A program made the position numbers and the translations under genes. Under the pieces are notes generated by a model. The model did no database searches and was not told where the DNA came from. It saw only the letters and a list, made by a program, of their open reading frames with translations. From Mercurialis annua (taxonomy: Eukaryota > Streptophyta > Magnoliopsida > Malpighiales > Euphorbiaceae): 64,000 bases of DNA. This document shows, in pieces, positions 18,625-35,861 of this stretch; the first letter of the stretch is position 1; every line of letters begins with the position of its first letter. The DNA is taken from assembly GCF_937616625.2 (NCBI RefSeq), contig NC_065577.1, positions 29,339,501 to 29,403,500 of the forward strand, given 5' to 3'.

Positions 18625-19573
18625 TGTTGGACTATTGTCATTTCAAACTCCTTTATTTTGACTTTGACAATCAACTATGAGGGTTCTAATATTGTTTATT
18701 AGTGTATAGGATCTCATAGGATCAATCGGAAGTCGATTCGGAGCTTTCTAGCGAGAATCGAGTTTTTGACCCTCAAGCTGTCCAGTAGCAAATCTCGGGC
18801 GAGATGCTTCTTTCATCATGGGCGAGATTCATGAATCGCGGGCGCTACAAAGTAAATCTCGGGCGCGATATTCATACACCTGAAAACCCTAAGTAACCGT
18901 TTGAGGTATCACGGGCGCGACAAAGGGATCACGGGCGCGATTGATCAGACCGTTGCAAATCCAACGGATATATTCATGATCTCCTAATAACGAGAAGACA
19001 CGTGTCACTAGCCGTTTGAAGATTTTGTCTTCATTCATAAATCTCGGGCGCGACACTATCATTCTCGGGCGCGACAGGCAGAATCTCAGCATAGTAAATT
19101 TTATTTGTTTGCTATGCTTGTAAATTGCTTTGGGTATAAATATAAACCCATTTGCAATGTTTCAAGGTAAATGATTTACACACCTTGAAACAACAAACAT
19201 ACATTTTTAAATCACTTAGTTTTGTTGTAGTTTTGGAGTAATCTTGGAAACTCCTAATCATTGTGAGTTAGAGTTTAGCTTTGGAAAAACTCAACCCTTG
19301 TAGGTTCTTGATTATCTTTGAAAAATCAATTGTGAGTTTGAGATTATCTCTAAGAAATCTCTTTGTAAAGTTGGTGCTTATCTATAAAGCACAATCCCAT
19401 TTAGTGGATTCTAAAATCTCAATCTTAGATTGAGTAGTGGAGTAGGATCGTGAGTTGATCCGAACCACTCTAAATCTCTTGTGTCTTTAAATTCTCTTTT
19501 CCGCTTTAAAGAATTTAAATTTCCGATTCACAAATCAAAAACCGGTTTGCCTTATAACCCATAGGGTTTTTCA
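18625..19573 (+). repeat. 5' LTR of the gag-only element
   Basis: Begins TGTTGGACTATTGTC and ends AGGGTTTTTCA. The first half (about 18780-19085) carries about eight CpG-rich copies of a motif around TCTCGGGCGCGA. A TATA-like GGGTATAAATATAAACCC lies at about 19132-19149, plausibly the promoter. Confidence 0.93.
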
Positions 19574-19632
19574 ATTGGTATCAAAGCAAGGTGCTCTTCT
19601 TGTTGCTTAATTGCTAGAGCTTTCGATCAAAA

Positions 19633-21525
19633 ATGGCAACCGAAATTTTTTTCATCACTCTCAAACCTTTTCTTGATGGCTCAAATTACAAAGTTTGGAA
19701 ATATATGATGGAAAATTATCTTGATATGCAAGGGGTTGATCTATGGAGTGTATTTCTAAGGGGATGGACACCTCCATGTGACAAAAATGGAGCTCTTTTG
19801 AAGAGACAAGATTGGTCTATAGAGCAAGTCAAGGAGAATGGCATGAATAGAAAAGCCATTACTACTCTCCTCTCCTCAATCTCTAGAGAAGAACAAGGTA
19901 GAATTCAACACTTGAATTGTGCCAAGCAAATGTGGGAGACTCTTGAGAGCTACTATGAAGGTACACAACAAGTCAAGAGTAAGAAGCTTGAGTTGCTTCT
20001 TGGTGAGTATGAAGGCTTCAAGGGCTTGCCAAATGAAGATGTGGGGATGATGACATCAAGGCTTCTTAAGATTGTTCATAGTCTTGAGCAACTTGGGAAA
20101 TTCTTCAAGCTAAATGAAATCAATGGTAAAATCCTAAGATCCCTTCCTATTCTTCTATGGCAACCTAAGACTATCGCCATCATTGAAACTCATGATTTAT
20201 CCACCTTGAGGACGGATGAGTTGATTGGAAAGCTTCTTCTCCATGAGATGTCTTACATCAAGATTATTCAAGAAGAAATGGCAAGGGAGAAGAACATGGC
20301 TTTCAAGGCATCAACAAGTACTCTTTTAGAAGAGAACAAGAAGGAAAGCAACGAGGAAGAACTCTTGAGGCTCACAAAGAGAGTGAATGAGCTCAAGATG
20401 AAGGGAAATGGCAATCATGGTAGATCCTCCTCTTCAAGGAAGAGTTCAAAGGGGGGTTCCAAGACTTTTTGGGATGGTGATTCTCAATCGGATGGTGATA
20501 GCCACCATGATGCCAACTTGTGCCTCATGTCTTTTGAGGAGGAACCAACACTAGAGGTAAACCCCCAATCTTTTCTATCTTGGGATGGTATTGGTGTTGA
20601 ATCACATGATGCATGCTTAAATGTTAAAAATGATATTGTTGATGATGTTATTGATGATATTGTTGTTGATGATGCTCATGATGATGATGATGATATGTAT
20701 AGCATGCTTGATGAACTAGTAATTAAATGTGGTGATTATAAAGCCAAGATGCTATTTTTCAAAAATGAGGCTTCTAAAGCCAAAGATGAAATGATTGTTT
20801 TAACAAAAGAATTTCATGAGCTTAAATTGTCAAATGAAGCTCTCAAGTCATCTTTAGAATCTATCCCTAAGCAAGGTTTGAATGTTGATAACTTGCTTAA
20901 GGAAAATGATCAACTAAAGAATGAAATTCTTGAATTAAAAGATTCACTTTCAAGATTTCAAAAAGGGAAGGCAACTTTGGATTCAATTCTTGTATCTCAA
21001 AGATGCCCAACCATAAAATATGGACTTGGCTATAATCAAAAGGCTTCTAGTTCCAATGGGACTAAATTTGTGAAGTCCATTTTGCCTCAAACTTCTTCTA
21101 TAGAAGTTCCTCCTAAATTGGTCAAACCAATTGAGGCAAAGAAGGTGCATGCTCAAGCTCCTAGGCCTAAGCCATTCTTGGCTCAAAAGGCTAAGAGCAA
21201 CAAGGGTACAAGACCCTTGAGACATGGCTATGCTTCTCAATATAGTCAAAAATGGAACAAGAAGACTAGAAAGAACTCACATGTTCATGCATCTTCAAAT
21301 GTCAATTCTTGTGTACATGCTTGTGCTTGTTCTTATGAGACCATTAGAACCAAGCCACCTCAAAAGCAATCAAATGTGAACCATAGAACTCAATGTTTTT
21401 ATTGCATGCAATATGGTCACATTAATGTTCATTGCTATGTGAGAAAAGTTCAATTAAGGCTAATCCCTTTGAACTATTCAAGCATTAACTTTCAAGGACC
21501 CAAAGTTGTTTGGGTACCTAAGTGA
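19633..21525 (+). CDS. Copia-type gag protein (630 aa)
   Basis: Structural gag of the non-autonomous element. N-terminal DUF4219/UBN2-type gag (PFLDGSNYKVWKYMMENYL, then WETLESYYEGTQQVKSKKLE and a core up to about residue 215). A Ser/Lys-rich stretch follows at about 255-285, then an Asp-rich segment (DDVIDDIVVDDAHDDDDDMY) and a long coiled-coil-like region (about 345-445). A single CCHC zinc knuckle, CFYCMQYGHINVHC (C-x2-C-x4-H-x4-C), lies near residue 600. The frame closes at TGA shortly after GPKVVWVPK, where autonomous relatives would continue to protease and integrase. The ATG lies about 60 bases after the LTR. The protein would package its own RNA but cannot copy it. Confidence 0.93.
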   Translation: MATEIFFITLKPFLDGSNYKVWKYMMENYLDMQGVDLWSVFLRGWTPPCDKNGALLKRQDWSIEQVKENGMNRKAITTLLSSISREEQGRIQHLNCAKQMWETLESYYEGTQQVKSKKLELLLGEYEGFKGLPNEDVGMMTSRLLKIVHSLEQLGKFFKLNEINGKILRSLPILLWQPKTIAIIETHDLSTLRTDELIGKLLLHEMSYIKIIQEEMAREKNMAFKASTSTLLEENKKESNEEELLRLTKRVNELKMKGNGNHGRSSSSRKSSKGGSKTFWDGDSQSDGDSHHDANLCLMSFEEEPTLEVNPQSFLSWDGIGVESHDACLNVKNDIVDDVIDDIVVDDAHDDDDDMYSMLDELVIKCGDYKAKMLFFKNEASKAKDEMIVLTKEFHELKLSNEALKSSLESIPKQGLNVDNLLKENDQLKNEILELKDSLSRFQKGKATLDSILVSQRCPTIKYGLGYNQKASSSNGTKFVKSILPQTSSIEVPPKLVKPIEAKKVHAQAPRPKPFLAQKAKSNKGTRPLRHGYASQYSQKWNKKTRKNSHVHASSNVNSCVHACACSYETIRTKPPQKQSNVNHRTQCFYCMQYGHINVHCYVRKVQLRLIPLNYSSINFQGPKVVWVPK

Positions 21526-22148
21526 TTTGCTTTGTAGGTACAATTGATGTCCACTAAACCAATCTCAAATCATAAGGTGGATGATCAATGGAAGCTGTTG
21601 GAAAATGGCAACATAGGTAAAATTTGTATCAATTTATATGCCATATTCCAAAATTGTTGTTTTAAGGGGGAGAATCAATTTTTCAAATCTTATTCTCCTA
21701 AAAAGTTTTGATATGCTTTAACACTTTTTCTAATGATTGGACTTTGCCTTGGTATAATTCAATTAAGGAATTATTGCCTATTTTTGATCATTTAAATCAA
21801 ATTAGTTTAATCAATTGAGTCTTTAGACTTGATGCATATCAAATTAGTGTCTAAGCGCCTCAATTGAAGGAGAAACTTAGATTTATCTCTATTTAGTTTC
21901 AAAACCTCTTTTAATTAGCTCCTTTGTCTATGTTTTATACATGCTTTGATTCTTTTTGTGCTTGACAAAGGGGGAGAAATCTCTATGCTCAAATTGCTAA
22001 GTTTTTTTTTGAAATTTTTTCTTGCTTATGCCTTACATATTATGCTGTATCTCTTGTGCATAAAGTAAGGGGGAGCCAAAATCAATTTGACTCTCACTTA
22101 ACTTAGCCATTTTAGCATGTTGATTGTCAAACTCAAAAAGGGGGAGAT
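21526..22148 (+). other. 3' non-coding interior of the gag-only element
   Basis: About 620 bp with no coding potential where pol should be. It holds four similar purine tracts, AAGGGGGAGA-like, at about 21664, 21968, 22067 and 22138. The last abuts the LTR and is the functional polypurine-tract position. The others could be relics of internal rearrangement. Confidence 0.7.
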
Positions 22149-23097
22149 TGTTGGACTATTGTCATTTCAAACTCCTTTATTTTGACTTTGACAATCAACT
22201 ATGAGGGTTCTAATATTGTTTATTAGTGTATAGGATCTCATAGGATCAATCGGAAGTCGATTCAGAGCTTTCTAGCGAGAATCGAGTTTTTGACCCTCAA
22301 GCTGTCTAGTAGCAAATCTCGGGCGAGATGCTTCTTTCATCACGGGCGAGATTCATGAATCGCGGGCGCTACAAAGTAAATCTCGGGCGCGATATTCATA
22401 CACCTGAAAACCCTAAGTAACCGTTTGAGGTATCACGGGCGCGACAAAGGGATCACGGGCGCGATTGATCAGACCGTTGCAAATCCAACGGATATATTCA
22501 TGATTTCCCAATAACGAGAAGACACGTGTCACTAGCCGTTTGAAGATTTTGTCTTCATTCATAAATCTCGGGCGCGACACTATCATTCTCGGGCGCGACA
22601 GGCAGAATCTCAGCATAGTAAATTTTGTTTGTTTGCTATGCTTGTAAATTGCTTTGGGTATAAATATAAACCCATTTGCAATGTTTCAAGGTAAATGATT
22701 TACACACCTTGAAACAACAAACATACATTTTTAAATCACTTAGTTTTGTTGTAGTTTTGGAGTAATCTTGGAAACTCCTAATCATTGTGAGTTAGAGTTT
22801 AGCTTTGGAAAAACTCAACCCTTGTAGGTTCTTGATTATCCTTGAAAAATCAATTGTGAGTTTGAGATTATCTCTAAGAAATCTCTTTGTAAAGTTGGTG
22901 CTTATCTATAAAGCACAATCCTATTTAGTGGATTCTAAAATCTCAATCTTAGATTGAGTAGTGGAGTAGGATCGTGAGTTGATCTGAACCACTCTAAATC
23001 TCTTGTGTCTTTAAATTCTCTTTTCCGCATTAAAGAATTTAAATTTCCGATTCACAAATCAAAAACCGGTTTGCCTTATAACCCATAGGGTCTTTCA
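22149..23097 (+). repeat. 3' LTR of the gag-only element
   Basis: A 949-bp copy of the 5' LTR with the same CpG-rich motif cluster (about 22315-22605), followed by the GGAAC duplication. Confidence 0.93.
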
Positions 23098-24370
23098 GGA
23101 ACTGAACCACACCGTTTTTACCGAAATAACCGAACCAAACAACAAATTTCAGTTTCGTTCGGTTTAGTTTTTTGGTTTAATTCGGTTCTTGCACAGTCCT
23201 GCCCGCAAGCATCAAAAGTTTTCCTTTTTCGATGATCTTATAAAAAAAAGTCCAACTTTTCCATCTAGTTTGGGTGGACTTGATAAAAATAAGTGTCTAA
23301 CTCCGGCTAAAAAATGGATAGTTTTCCAAATTTTCCATTTAACATCCTAGCCAGTCTCTAGGGCTACGCCATTGTTAAAGTTCAACAAAAAGGGCCCAAC
23401 TGACACGCACACTGCGCTTTAAACCAAGTCGACTGTGACAAGTTAATCAAATGGAGTCGCCACATACTTAAGTTATGAAATACCCTTTCTACCGACAGGA
23501 TATCCCACTCATTTATGAATGCATGAGACATCGTACATCGCACCAAATGATTCAGATTCATGGACACAATTAACTCTTGTACTTGGTTTATTAATTTTAT
23601 CAATTTAGCAGGCATATCACAAGTAGAATAAATCACGTTATACGGGTAAAAAAAATTTCATCGAATAGAACGTGTGGATATAAATACTTGAAATTAAATG
23701 AGTGAAAATAAATGTAAACATGCATTACATTTATGACTAGCATATGACTCGATCTGAACTGACATGGTGAGTAAGAAACAAATACTCCTAAACAAACCTT
23801 TAACTTTAGAGGTTTCTAACGCATAACAGACAAAAGTGGATTTTATTCCAATTATATGTATAAAGTCTAAACCGGATGTAAAAGTGAGATTGATTTTATT
23901 ATTTATCATCTTAAGTGCATATACAACCACTAATTATAAATTTCATGGCAATTCGAGAATTTCCATGTGTTTGATTAGTTTGGAACTAGTTTAAAATACT
24001 GGATCTAAACATGCACACAAAGCAATAAACGTTTCCAACATGTTAAATAAAGAAATTGATATACATATCGTCAAAAAAATACTTTTAAATCTCTTTTTCG
24101 AGTGTTTGCAAGGTTGTCAATCATTCGTTGGCAAAATTTAGGATTTGGTAAAAAAATGGAAATTCTTCCTTCGGTCGACACGAATCTACTAGTTCAAACC
24201 AGGTCGTTCCGCGTCCAAACAAAGCGGGAAACATCGAAACAAGTTGTTGGGCCAGAGAACTGGCATCATGGCCCGTGATGTTATTGATGACATGGAACCA
24301 TGGCGTCATTAATGATGTAGCGGCGGCGAGCTGACTAAGGCAGGTCCCAGAAGTTACATAAAAAAAACTG
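23098..24370. other. Remainder of duplication copy 1, no intact gene
   Basis: Continues the duplicated unit after the LTR element. Two minus-strand open stretches recur in both copies: 23636-23382 (84 codons) and about 24340-24121. The second, which includes SSLAQQLVSMFPALFGRGTT, is longer in copy 2 (28270-27953). They match no family I recognise and may be decayed coding sequence. Confidence 0.4.
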
Positions 24371-24991
24371 AAAGTTTACAAACGTACCTAAAAATTTAAA
24401 TATCTATTTTTTTACTCCGCGGTTTATTTCTTTACTCTGCAGTTACAAACAGTTTCAAAAAACACAATTTGAAACTGTTTTACAAAACGTGTCAAATACA
24501 GTTTCTAATAGAGTTTCAAACGGTTTCAAAAAATAAAACAATTTGAGACTGTTTTATAAATCGTTTCAAAGAAGTTTCTAATTGTGTTTCAAATGGTTTA
24601 TAACGGTTTCTTAAAAAATAATTTGAAACCGTTTTAAAAAAACTGTTTCTATTACAGTTTCAAAAGGTTTCAAAAAGTATCTAAATTGACATTTTTGAAA
24701 ACCGTTTATAATATAGTTTCAAACAATTTAAAAAAATGGAGTCTTTTTACAAATTTTGAGAGTAAAAAAAATAAATTTTCAAAAAACGGAATATTTTTGC
24801 AATATTTTTTTAAAAAGGAGTATTTTGTGCAAATTCCTCCTTAAAAATTTGGTTCAATTTAGCCCGACATTGTTTAAAAAATTATTCTTGATATAGTTTA
24901 AGGACATAGAAATGCGTTGTTCTTTAAATTTCCGGGTGCATCATAATCAAAATGTTGGTATGAACATAAATACAAGCTGATGTTTGCACAG

Positions 24992-25116
24992 GCAGCATCA
25001 GAGAAGTCACTATAATTGGCTGACAGCAGTGGTGCAGTTCTCCAACAACGGATTGAGGAACTAGGGAGACAACTAGAAAGAACAATGAGCAGAGAGCGTA
25101 GCCGGAGTAAAGTGAG
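24992..25116 (+). pseudogene. Exon-like fragment, copy 2
   Basis: Duplicate of the exon-like piece at 17684-17808, with the same acceptor, in-frame TAA, coiled-coil-like peptide and donor. Confidence 0.45.
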
Positions 25117-25829
25117 GTATACATGTTGGCCATGGAGAGCTCTTTTTCATTCAAGTAGTAATGTAAATGTGAAAAGAATGGTACCTGAAATGCAGCCCTT
25201 CATTTAACAGTCTGTAACATTATTATCAACTAAATTTTACATTTATTTCATGGAGTTGCTGTTTCAAATTGGAAAAAAGTGTTTTTTTATTGCATTTCTT
25301 TCTTATGTTTGTGCAATATCTAATAATGGAGAATAGTTGCATGCCAACATATAGAAACTAGTGTTTCAATTAAGATAAACATGAACGTTACTACTCAAAA
25401 CTATATTGGTTCATGTACCGAGCTATGACGGGTTTAAATGAGTTTAACCGAATTTAACTCTTTGAAGTACAAACTGAAGTTTAGTTCAGACAAATGAATT
25501 ATAACTCAAAAAATATATACGGTGGTCAAAATTCTGTTAAAATTATGGGATAATTCCCCCTCAAGCAGGCTATGTATCGGTTTGGTTCGATCGATTCGGT
25601 TGGAAACCGATAGAATTTTGGAAAAAGTCCAGACCGAACTGAAGTTTCAGTTTGGAGCAAAAATACCGAACAATAACGGTTCGGTTAAAACAATTTTTTT
25701 TTAAATTAAAATTAATCCAAACCTTAAATACTTAGGGTCTAACAAATTTTAATATATATATTATATAAAATTAATTTACTTATATATCAACAATAACTAA
25801 GAAATAAAGACAAATATATATATATATAT

Positions 25830-26746
25830 GAACAAATAGATCACTTTACCCCCTAAACTTGGCACAGAGTATCAAAAACGTCCAAATTAGCAAAACGGGA
25901 TCACTTTTACCCTGAACTTGTAAAAAATGGTACAAACCCTCCCCCCCCCCACTCTCACCAAAGAGAGTGAGATACACTCTCCGGTTTTGATGGTGGTTTC
26001 GGTTTTCTAAGGTGGTTTTTGATAAAAAAAGTTTAAAATAGTCCTAATTGTTTTGAAACATTTTAAATTAATACCTAATAATTAAAAAAAATAAAAATTA
26101 ATCCTTTTAATTTAAAAGTTTATATCACAAATTAACCCACAAATTTCATTACATACAACAAATTAACCCTCAAATTAATATTTTTAACAAAAATAAATTA
26201 ATTTTTTTTTAATTTTTTTTTTAAAAAAAAAACAGACCCGGGGTCTGTTCTTCTTCCTCAAGAACAGACCCCATGGATCTGTTCTTGAGGAAGAACATAT
26301 CCAGGTTTGTTCTTGGAAGAACAGACCGCCGGAGTCTGTTCTTTAAAGAACAGACGTGGGTCTGTTCTTCAAAGAACAGACTCTGGCGGTCTGTTCTTCA
26401 AAGAACAGACTCTGGCGGTCTGTTCTTCAAAGAACAGACGCCGGAGCTGCTGCTCCTCAGGAGCAGCAGCTTTTCTTCTCCGGCGAGGAGCTCTTCCTCG
26501 CCGGAAATTTAAAAAAAAAATGATTTTTTTTTTCTGAAAAAAAGTTCAAAATGGCCCCTGGATTAATTAGAAGTTAATTATGATTAATTGGTATTTTGGA
26601 ATCTCACTCTCCAATTTAGTGCCACATCAGCATTGGGGGGCTTTTTGAACCGGTTTTGCCAAGTTCGGGGTAAAAGTGATCCGATTTTGCTAATTTGGAC
26701 GTTTTTGATACTTTGCGCCAAGTTCGGGGGGTAAAATGATCCTTCG

Positions 26747-26749
<3 letters not shown>
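25830..26749. mobile_element. Long-TIR DNA element (Mutator-like) inserted in an AT microsatellite
   Basis: The left end GAACAAATAGATCACTTTAC (25830) and the reverse complement of the right end GAACGAAGGATCATTTTACC (ending 26749) begin inverted repeats of about 100 bp, including TATCAAAAACGTCCAAATTA in both. Absent from copy 1 of the duplication, so it inserted after duplication. The target is an AT repeat, so the exact TSD cannot be read. No transposase inside. Confidence 0.8.
26236..26480. repeat. Array of short hairpins built on TCTGTTCTT...AAGAACAGA
   Basis: About six units in which TCTGTTCTT is followed after 1-10 bases by AAGAACAGA, for example TCTGTTCTTCAAAGAACAGA (26390-26409 and again about 26418-26437). 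They are spaced mainly 28 bp apart with TCTGGCGG linkers, and close with a longer hairpin GCTGCTGCTCCTCAGGAGCA at 26448. Each unit can fold as a 9-bp stem. No ribosomal or tRNA similarity. Confidence 0.8.

Positions 26750-26819
<70 letters not shown>
26750..26819. repeat. (AT)n microsatellite
   Basis: About 70 bases of uninterrupted TA repeats directly after the TIR element. Copy 1 of the duplication has only ATATATAT at this site. Confidence 0.95.
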
Positions 26820-26823
<4 letters not shown>

Positions 26824-28195
26824 AAGAAAATTAATATTTTTTTATATTATAGTTTGATTTATTCGGTTTTTGAAATGCCCAAACCGAACTATTAACCGAA
26901 CACCAAACTTTCTCTATATGGGAACTGAACCACACCGTTTCTACCGAAATAACCGAACCAAACAACGAATTTCAGTTTCGTTCGGTTTAGTTTTTTGGTT
27001 TAATTCGGTTCTTGCACAGTCCTGCCCGCAAGCATCCAAAATTTTCCTTTTTCGATGATCTTATAAAAAAAAGTCCAACTTTTTCATCTAGTTTGGGTGG
27101 ACTTGATAAAAATAAGTGTCTAACTCCGGCTAAAAAATGGATAGTTTTCCAAATTTTCCATTTAACATCCTAGCCAGTCTCTAGGGCTACGCCATTGTCA
27201 AAGTTCAACAAAAAGGGCCCAACTGACACGCACGCTGCGCTTTAAACCAAGTCGACTGTGACAAGTTAATCAAATGGAGTCGCCACATACTTAAGTTATG
27301 AAATACCCTTTCTACCGACAGGATATCCCACTCATTTATGAATGCATGAGACATCGTACATCGCACCAAATGATTCAGATTCATGGACACAATTAACTCT
27401 TGTACTTGATTTATTAATTTTATCAATTTAGCAGGCATATCACAAGTAGAATAAATCACGTTATACGGGTAAAAACAATCTCATCGAATAGAACGTGTGG
27501 ATATAAATACTTGAAATTAAATGAGTGAAAAATAAATGTAAACATGCATTACATTTATGACTAGCATATGACTCGATCTGAACTGACATGGTGAGCAAGA
27601 AACAAATACTCCTAAACAAACCTTTAACTTTAGAGGTTTCTAACGCATAACAGACAAAAGTGGATTTTATTCCAATTATATGTATAAAGTCTAAACCGGA
27701 TGTAAAAGTGAGATTGATTTTATTATTTATCATCTTAAGTGCATGTACAACCACTAATTATAAATTTCATGGCAATTCGAGAATTTCCATGTGTTTGATT
27801 AGTTTGGAACTAGTTTAAAATACTGGATCTAAACATGCACACAAAGCAATAAACGTTTCCAACATGTTAAATAAAGAAATTGATATATATATTGTCAAAA
27901 AAAATACTTTTAAATCTCTTTTTCGAGTGTTTGTAAGGTTGTCAATCATTCGTTAGCCAAATTTAGGATTTGGTAAAAAAAATGGAAATTCTTCCTTCGG
28001 TCGACACGAATCTACTAGTTCAAACCAGGTCGTTCCGCGTCCAAACAAAGCGGGAAACATCGAAACAAGTTGTTGGGCCAGAGAACTGGCATCATGGCCC
28101 GTGATGTTATTGATGACATAGAACCATGGCGTCATTAATGATGTAGCGGCGGCGAGCTGACTAAGGCAGGTCCCAGAAGTTACATAAAAAAAACT

Positions 28196-29631
28196 GCGAT
28201 TAATTACGTGTTTCGTGGTTCCAACAGGAAGCGATTCCGAGTTCAAATGAACCCAAAAACACAAAAACAACTTTCGAAAATTTATTTGGTGGCGCCGCTA
28301 AATCAGAGTGGCGGCGCCGCCACAACTCTCTAATTCGTTCGGGTTTCAGGTTCCGTCCAATAAACATACAAAAACGATAAAAACAAACATGGTTAAACCT
28401 CTAGAAATCAACAATTAATCAAAATAACTCATAAAATCAATCAAAAAAACCTCTAAATATGGATCTAGAAGTGAAATAAAAAAATCATGACACTTTACTC
28501 AGGAACGCTAAAAGTCCTAATCATGCATATGAAAGAATCAAATACGGATGCATAAACAAGAATACTTATGTATATAAAGACTGATTAGGGTCCTCATAAG
28601 TACCGTTTTAAGTCTTAAGGTCGTTTTCTAGTGATCTGTATGTAGAATCTAGTATAGAACGCTATGCAGATATAGATCTTTAAAGATTTGAAGCGTTGAA
28701 GCTTGGTTTGACTTATGTTAATTGTGTGCGATGGCTGAAACTTTACAGTATTGTGTGTGCAAGATCTAGGATTTTGTGTTGATTATGTGATATCCCTTAT
28801 TATAGTGCTTAAAGTTTTTATTTATAGTAGTTAGGGTCCGTTGGGATTAGAGTTAGGGTTAGTGAGAGTTTAGGTTAGGTTAAAACTCTAATTTATTGGT
28901 TAATTAAAAATTAATTTTAGAATAGAAAGTGTGCCATGAAAAAAAAAATTGCAAAAGGATTATATTGGTCCTTGAGATTGTCAAAAAAGGCCTTTAGGGC
29001 CTCTAAAGTTAGGTTTAGGACAATTTAATTTGTCAGCTCTACAAATTAACTTATAAACTTTTAAAACATTATAATTAATCCAACTTTTAAACTTTTATTA
29101 CAAAACATTATAATTGCACAATTTGAATTTTTAATTATTTGTAATAAATATGCTTCAGTTTTTTAAATTTGTCGTTGTATATCGATCTAATCCATTTGAA
29201 TTCTAACAAGCGGATTGCTAGCTCGTCACCCGAATGTCTCAGAAAATTATTATTGGGCGCCTATCGTTTTCTACCTGTCCAACAAAATGGGGGCGTTTAA
29301 AAGGTCGAGTTAGGATTTGCATCAGGATTAGCTAGGTGTGAACAATATAATTTTTTTTTTTTGAAACTAACAATATAAATTAATTATTTAATTATATTTT
29401 AATTATGTGTTGTCAAATTAAATAGAGAATAGAATGAAAAAGTGGCAAAACAGGTGTTTTACTCAAAGAACATTTAAAAGAAAGTGATTTGTTGGGACCA
29501 AACTCTCTCCAATTGTTCTCTATTATTCAACAAATTGGTTTCAACAACAAAAGCATAACTCCATAAAGAGTGTCTGTCTGTGTCACTGCCAAAATCTGAG
29601 AGCCACCGATCGGACAGACACTGTCTGAAAA
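28196..29631. other. Single-copy intergenic region and AMMECR1 promoter/5'UTR
   Basis: No gene seen. A GC-rich palindrome (GGCGGCGCCGCC, 28310-28321) stands out in AT-rich DNA. The last 150 bases before 29632 are likely the 5'UTR and promoter of the AMMECR1-like gene, without a clear TATA box. Confidence 0.45.

Positions 29632-35861
<6,230 letters not shown>

Larger units (their letters stand above)
18625..23097 (+). mobile_element. Gag-only (TR-GAG type) non-autonomous LTR retrotransposon
   Basis: A 4473-bp element with two 949-bp LTRs (18625-19573 and 22149-23097) that differ at roughly a dozen positions by eye. A primer-binding site TGGTATCAAAGCAAGG lies at 19576, two bases after the LTR, and is initiator-Met-like. 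A polypurine tract AAAAAGGGGGAGAT abuts the right LTR. The only coding capacity is a 630-codon copia-type gag; no protease, integrase or reverse transcriptase follows. Intact gag, perfect TSD and similar LTRs show it moved recently as a defective element, so it must use polymerase from a related copia. This fits the described class of terminal-repeat retrotransposons with a GAG domain. Confidence 0.93.
17075..24370. repeat. Tandem segmental duplication, copy 1
   Basis: Excluding the LTR element at 18625-23097, this is about 2.8 kb and is near-identical to 24371-28195. It starts at CTCAAAAACTGAAAGT (17064-17079) and ends at ATAAAAAAAACT|GAAAGT (24358-24374), where copy 2 begins directly. The shared AAAAACTG at both outer breakpoints and at the junction is microhomology of about 8 nt. 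Confidence 0.92.
24371..28195. repeat. Tandem segmental duplication, copy 2
   Basis: Near-identical to copy 1 without the gag-only LTR element. It carries a separate 0.9-kb insertion (25830-26749) and an expanded AT microsatellite. It ends at ATAAAAAAAACTGCGATT (28184-28201), where single-copy sequence resumes. Confidence 0.92.

Noticed and set aside
18889..19092. 67-codon minus-strand ORF present in both LTRs (also 22413-22616)
   Set aside because: Duplicated because LTRs are duplicated. The Arg-rich composition comes from the CpG motif cluster, not from a gene.
28300..28325. GC-rich palindrome GGCGGCGCCGCC as a possible regulatory or insulator site
   Set aside because: A single short palindrome without repeats, partner or gene context. 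Nothing supports a function.
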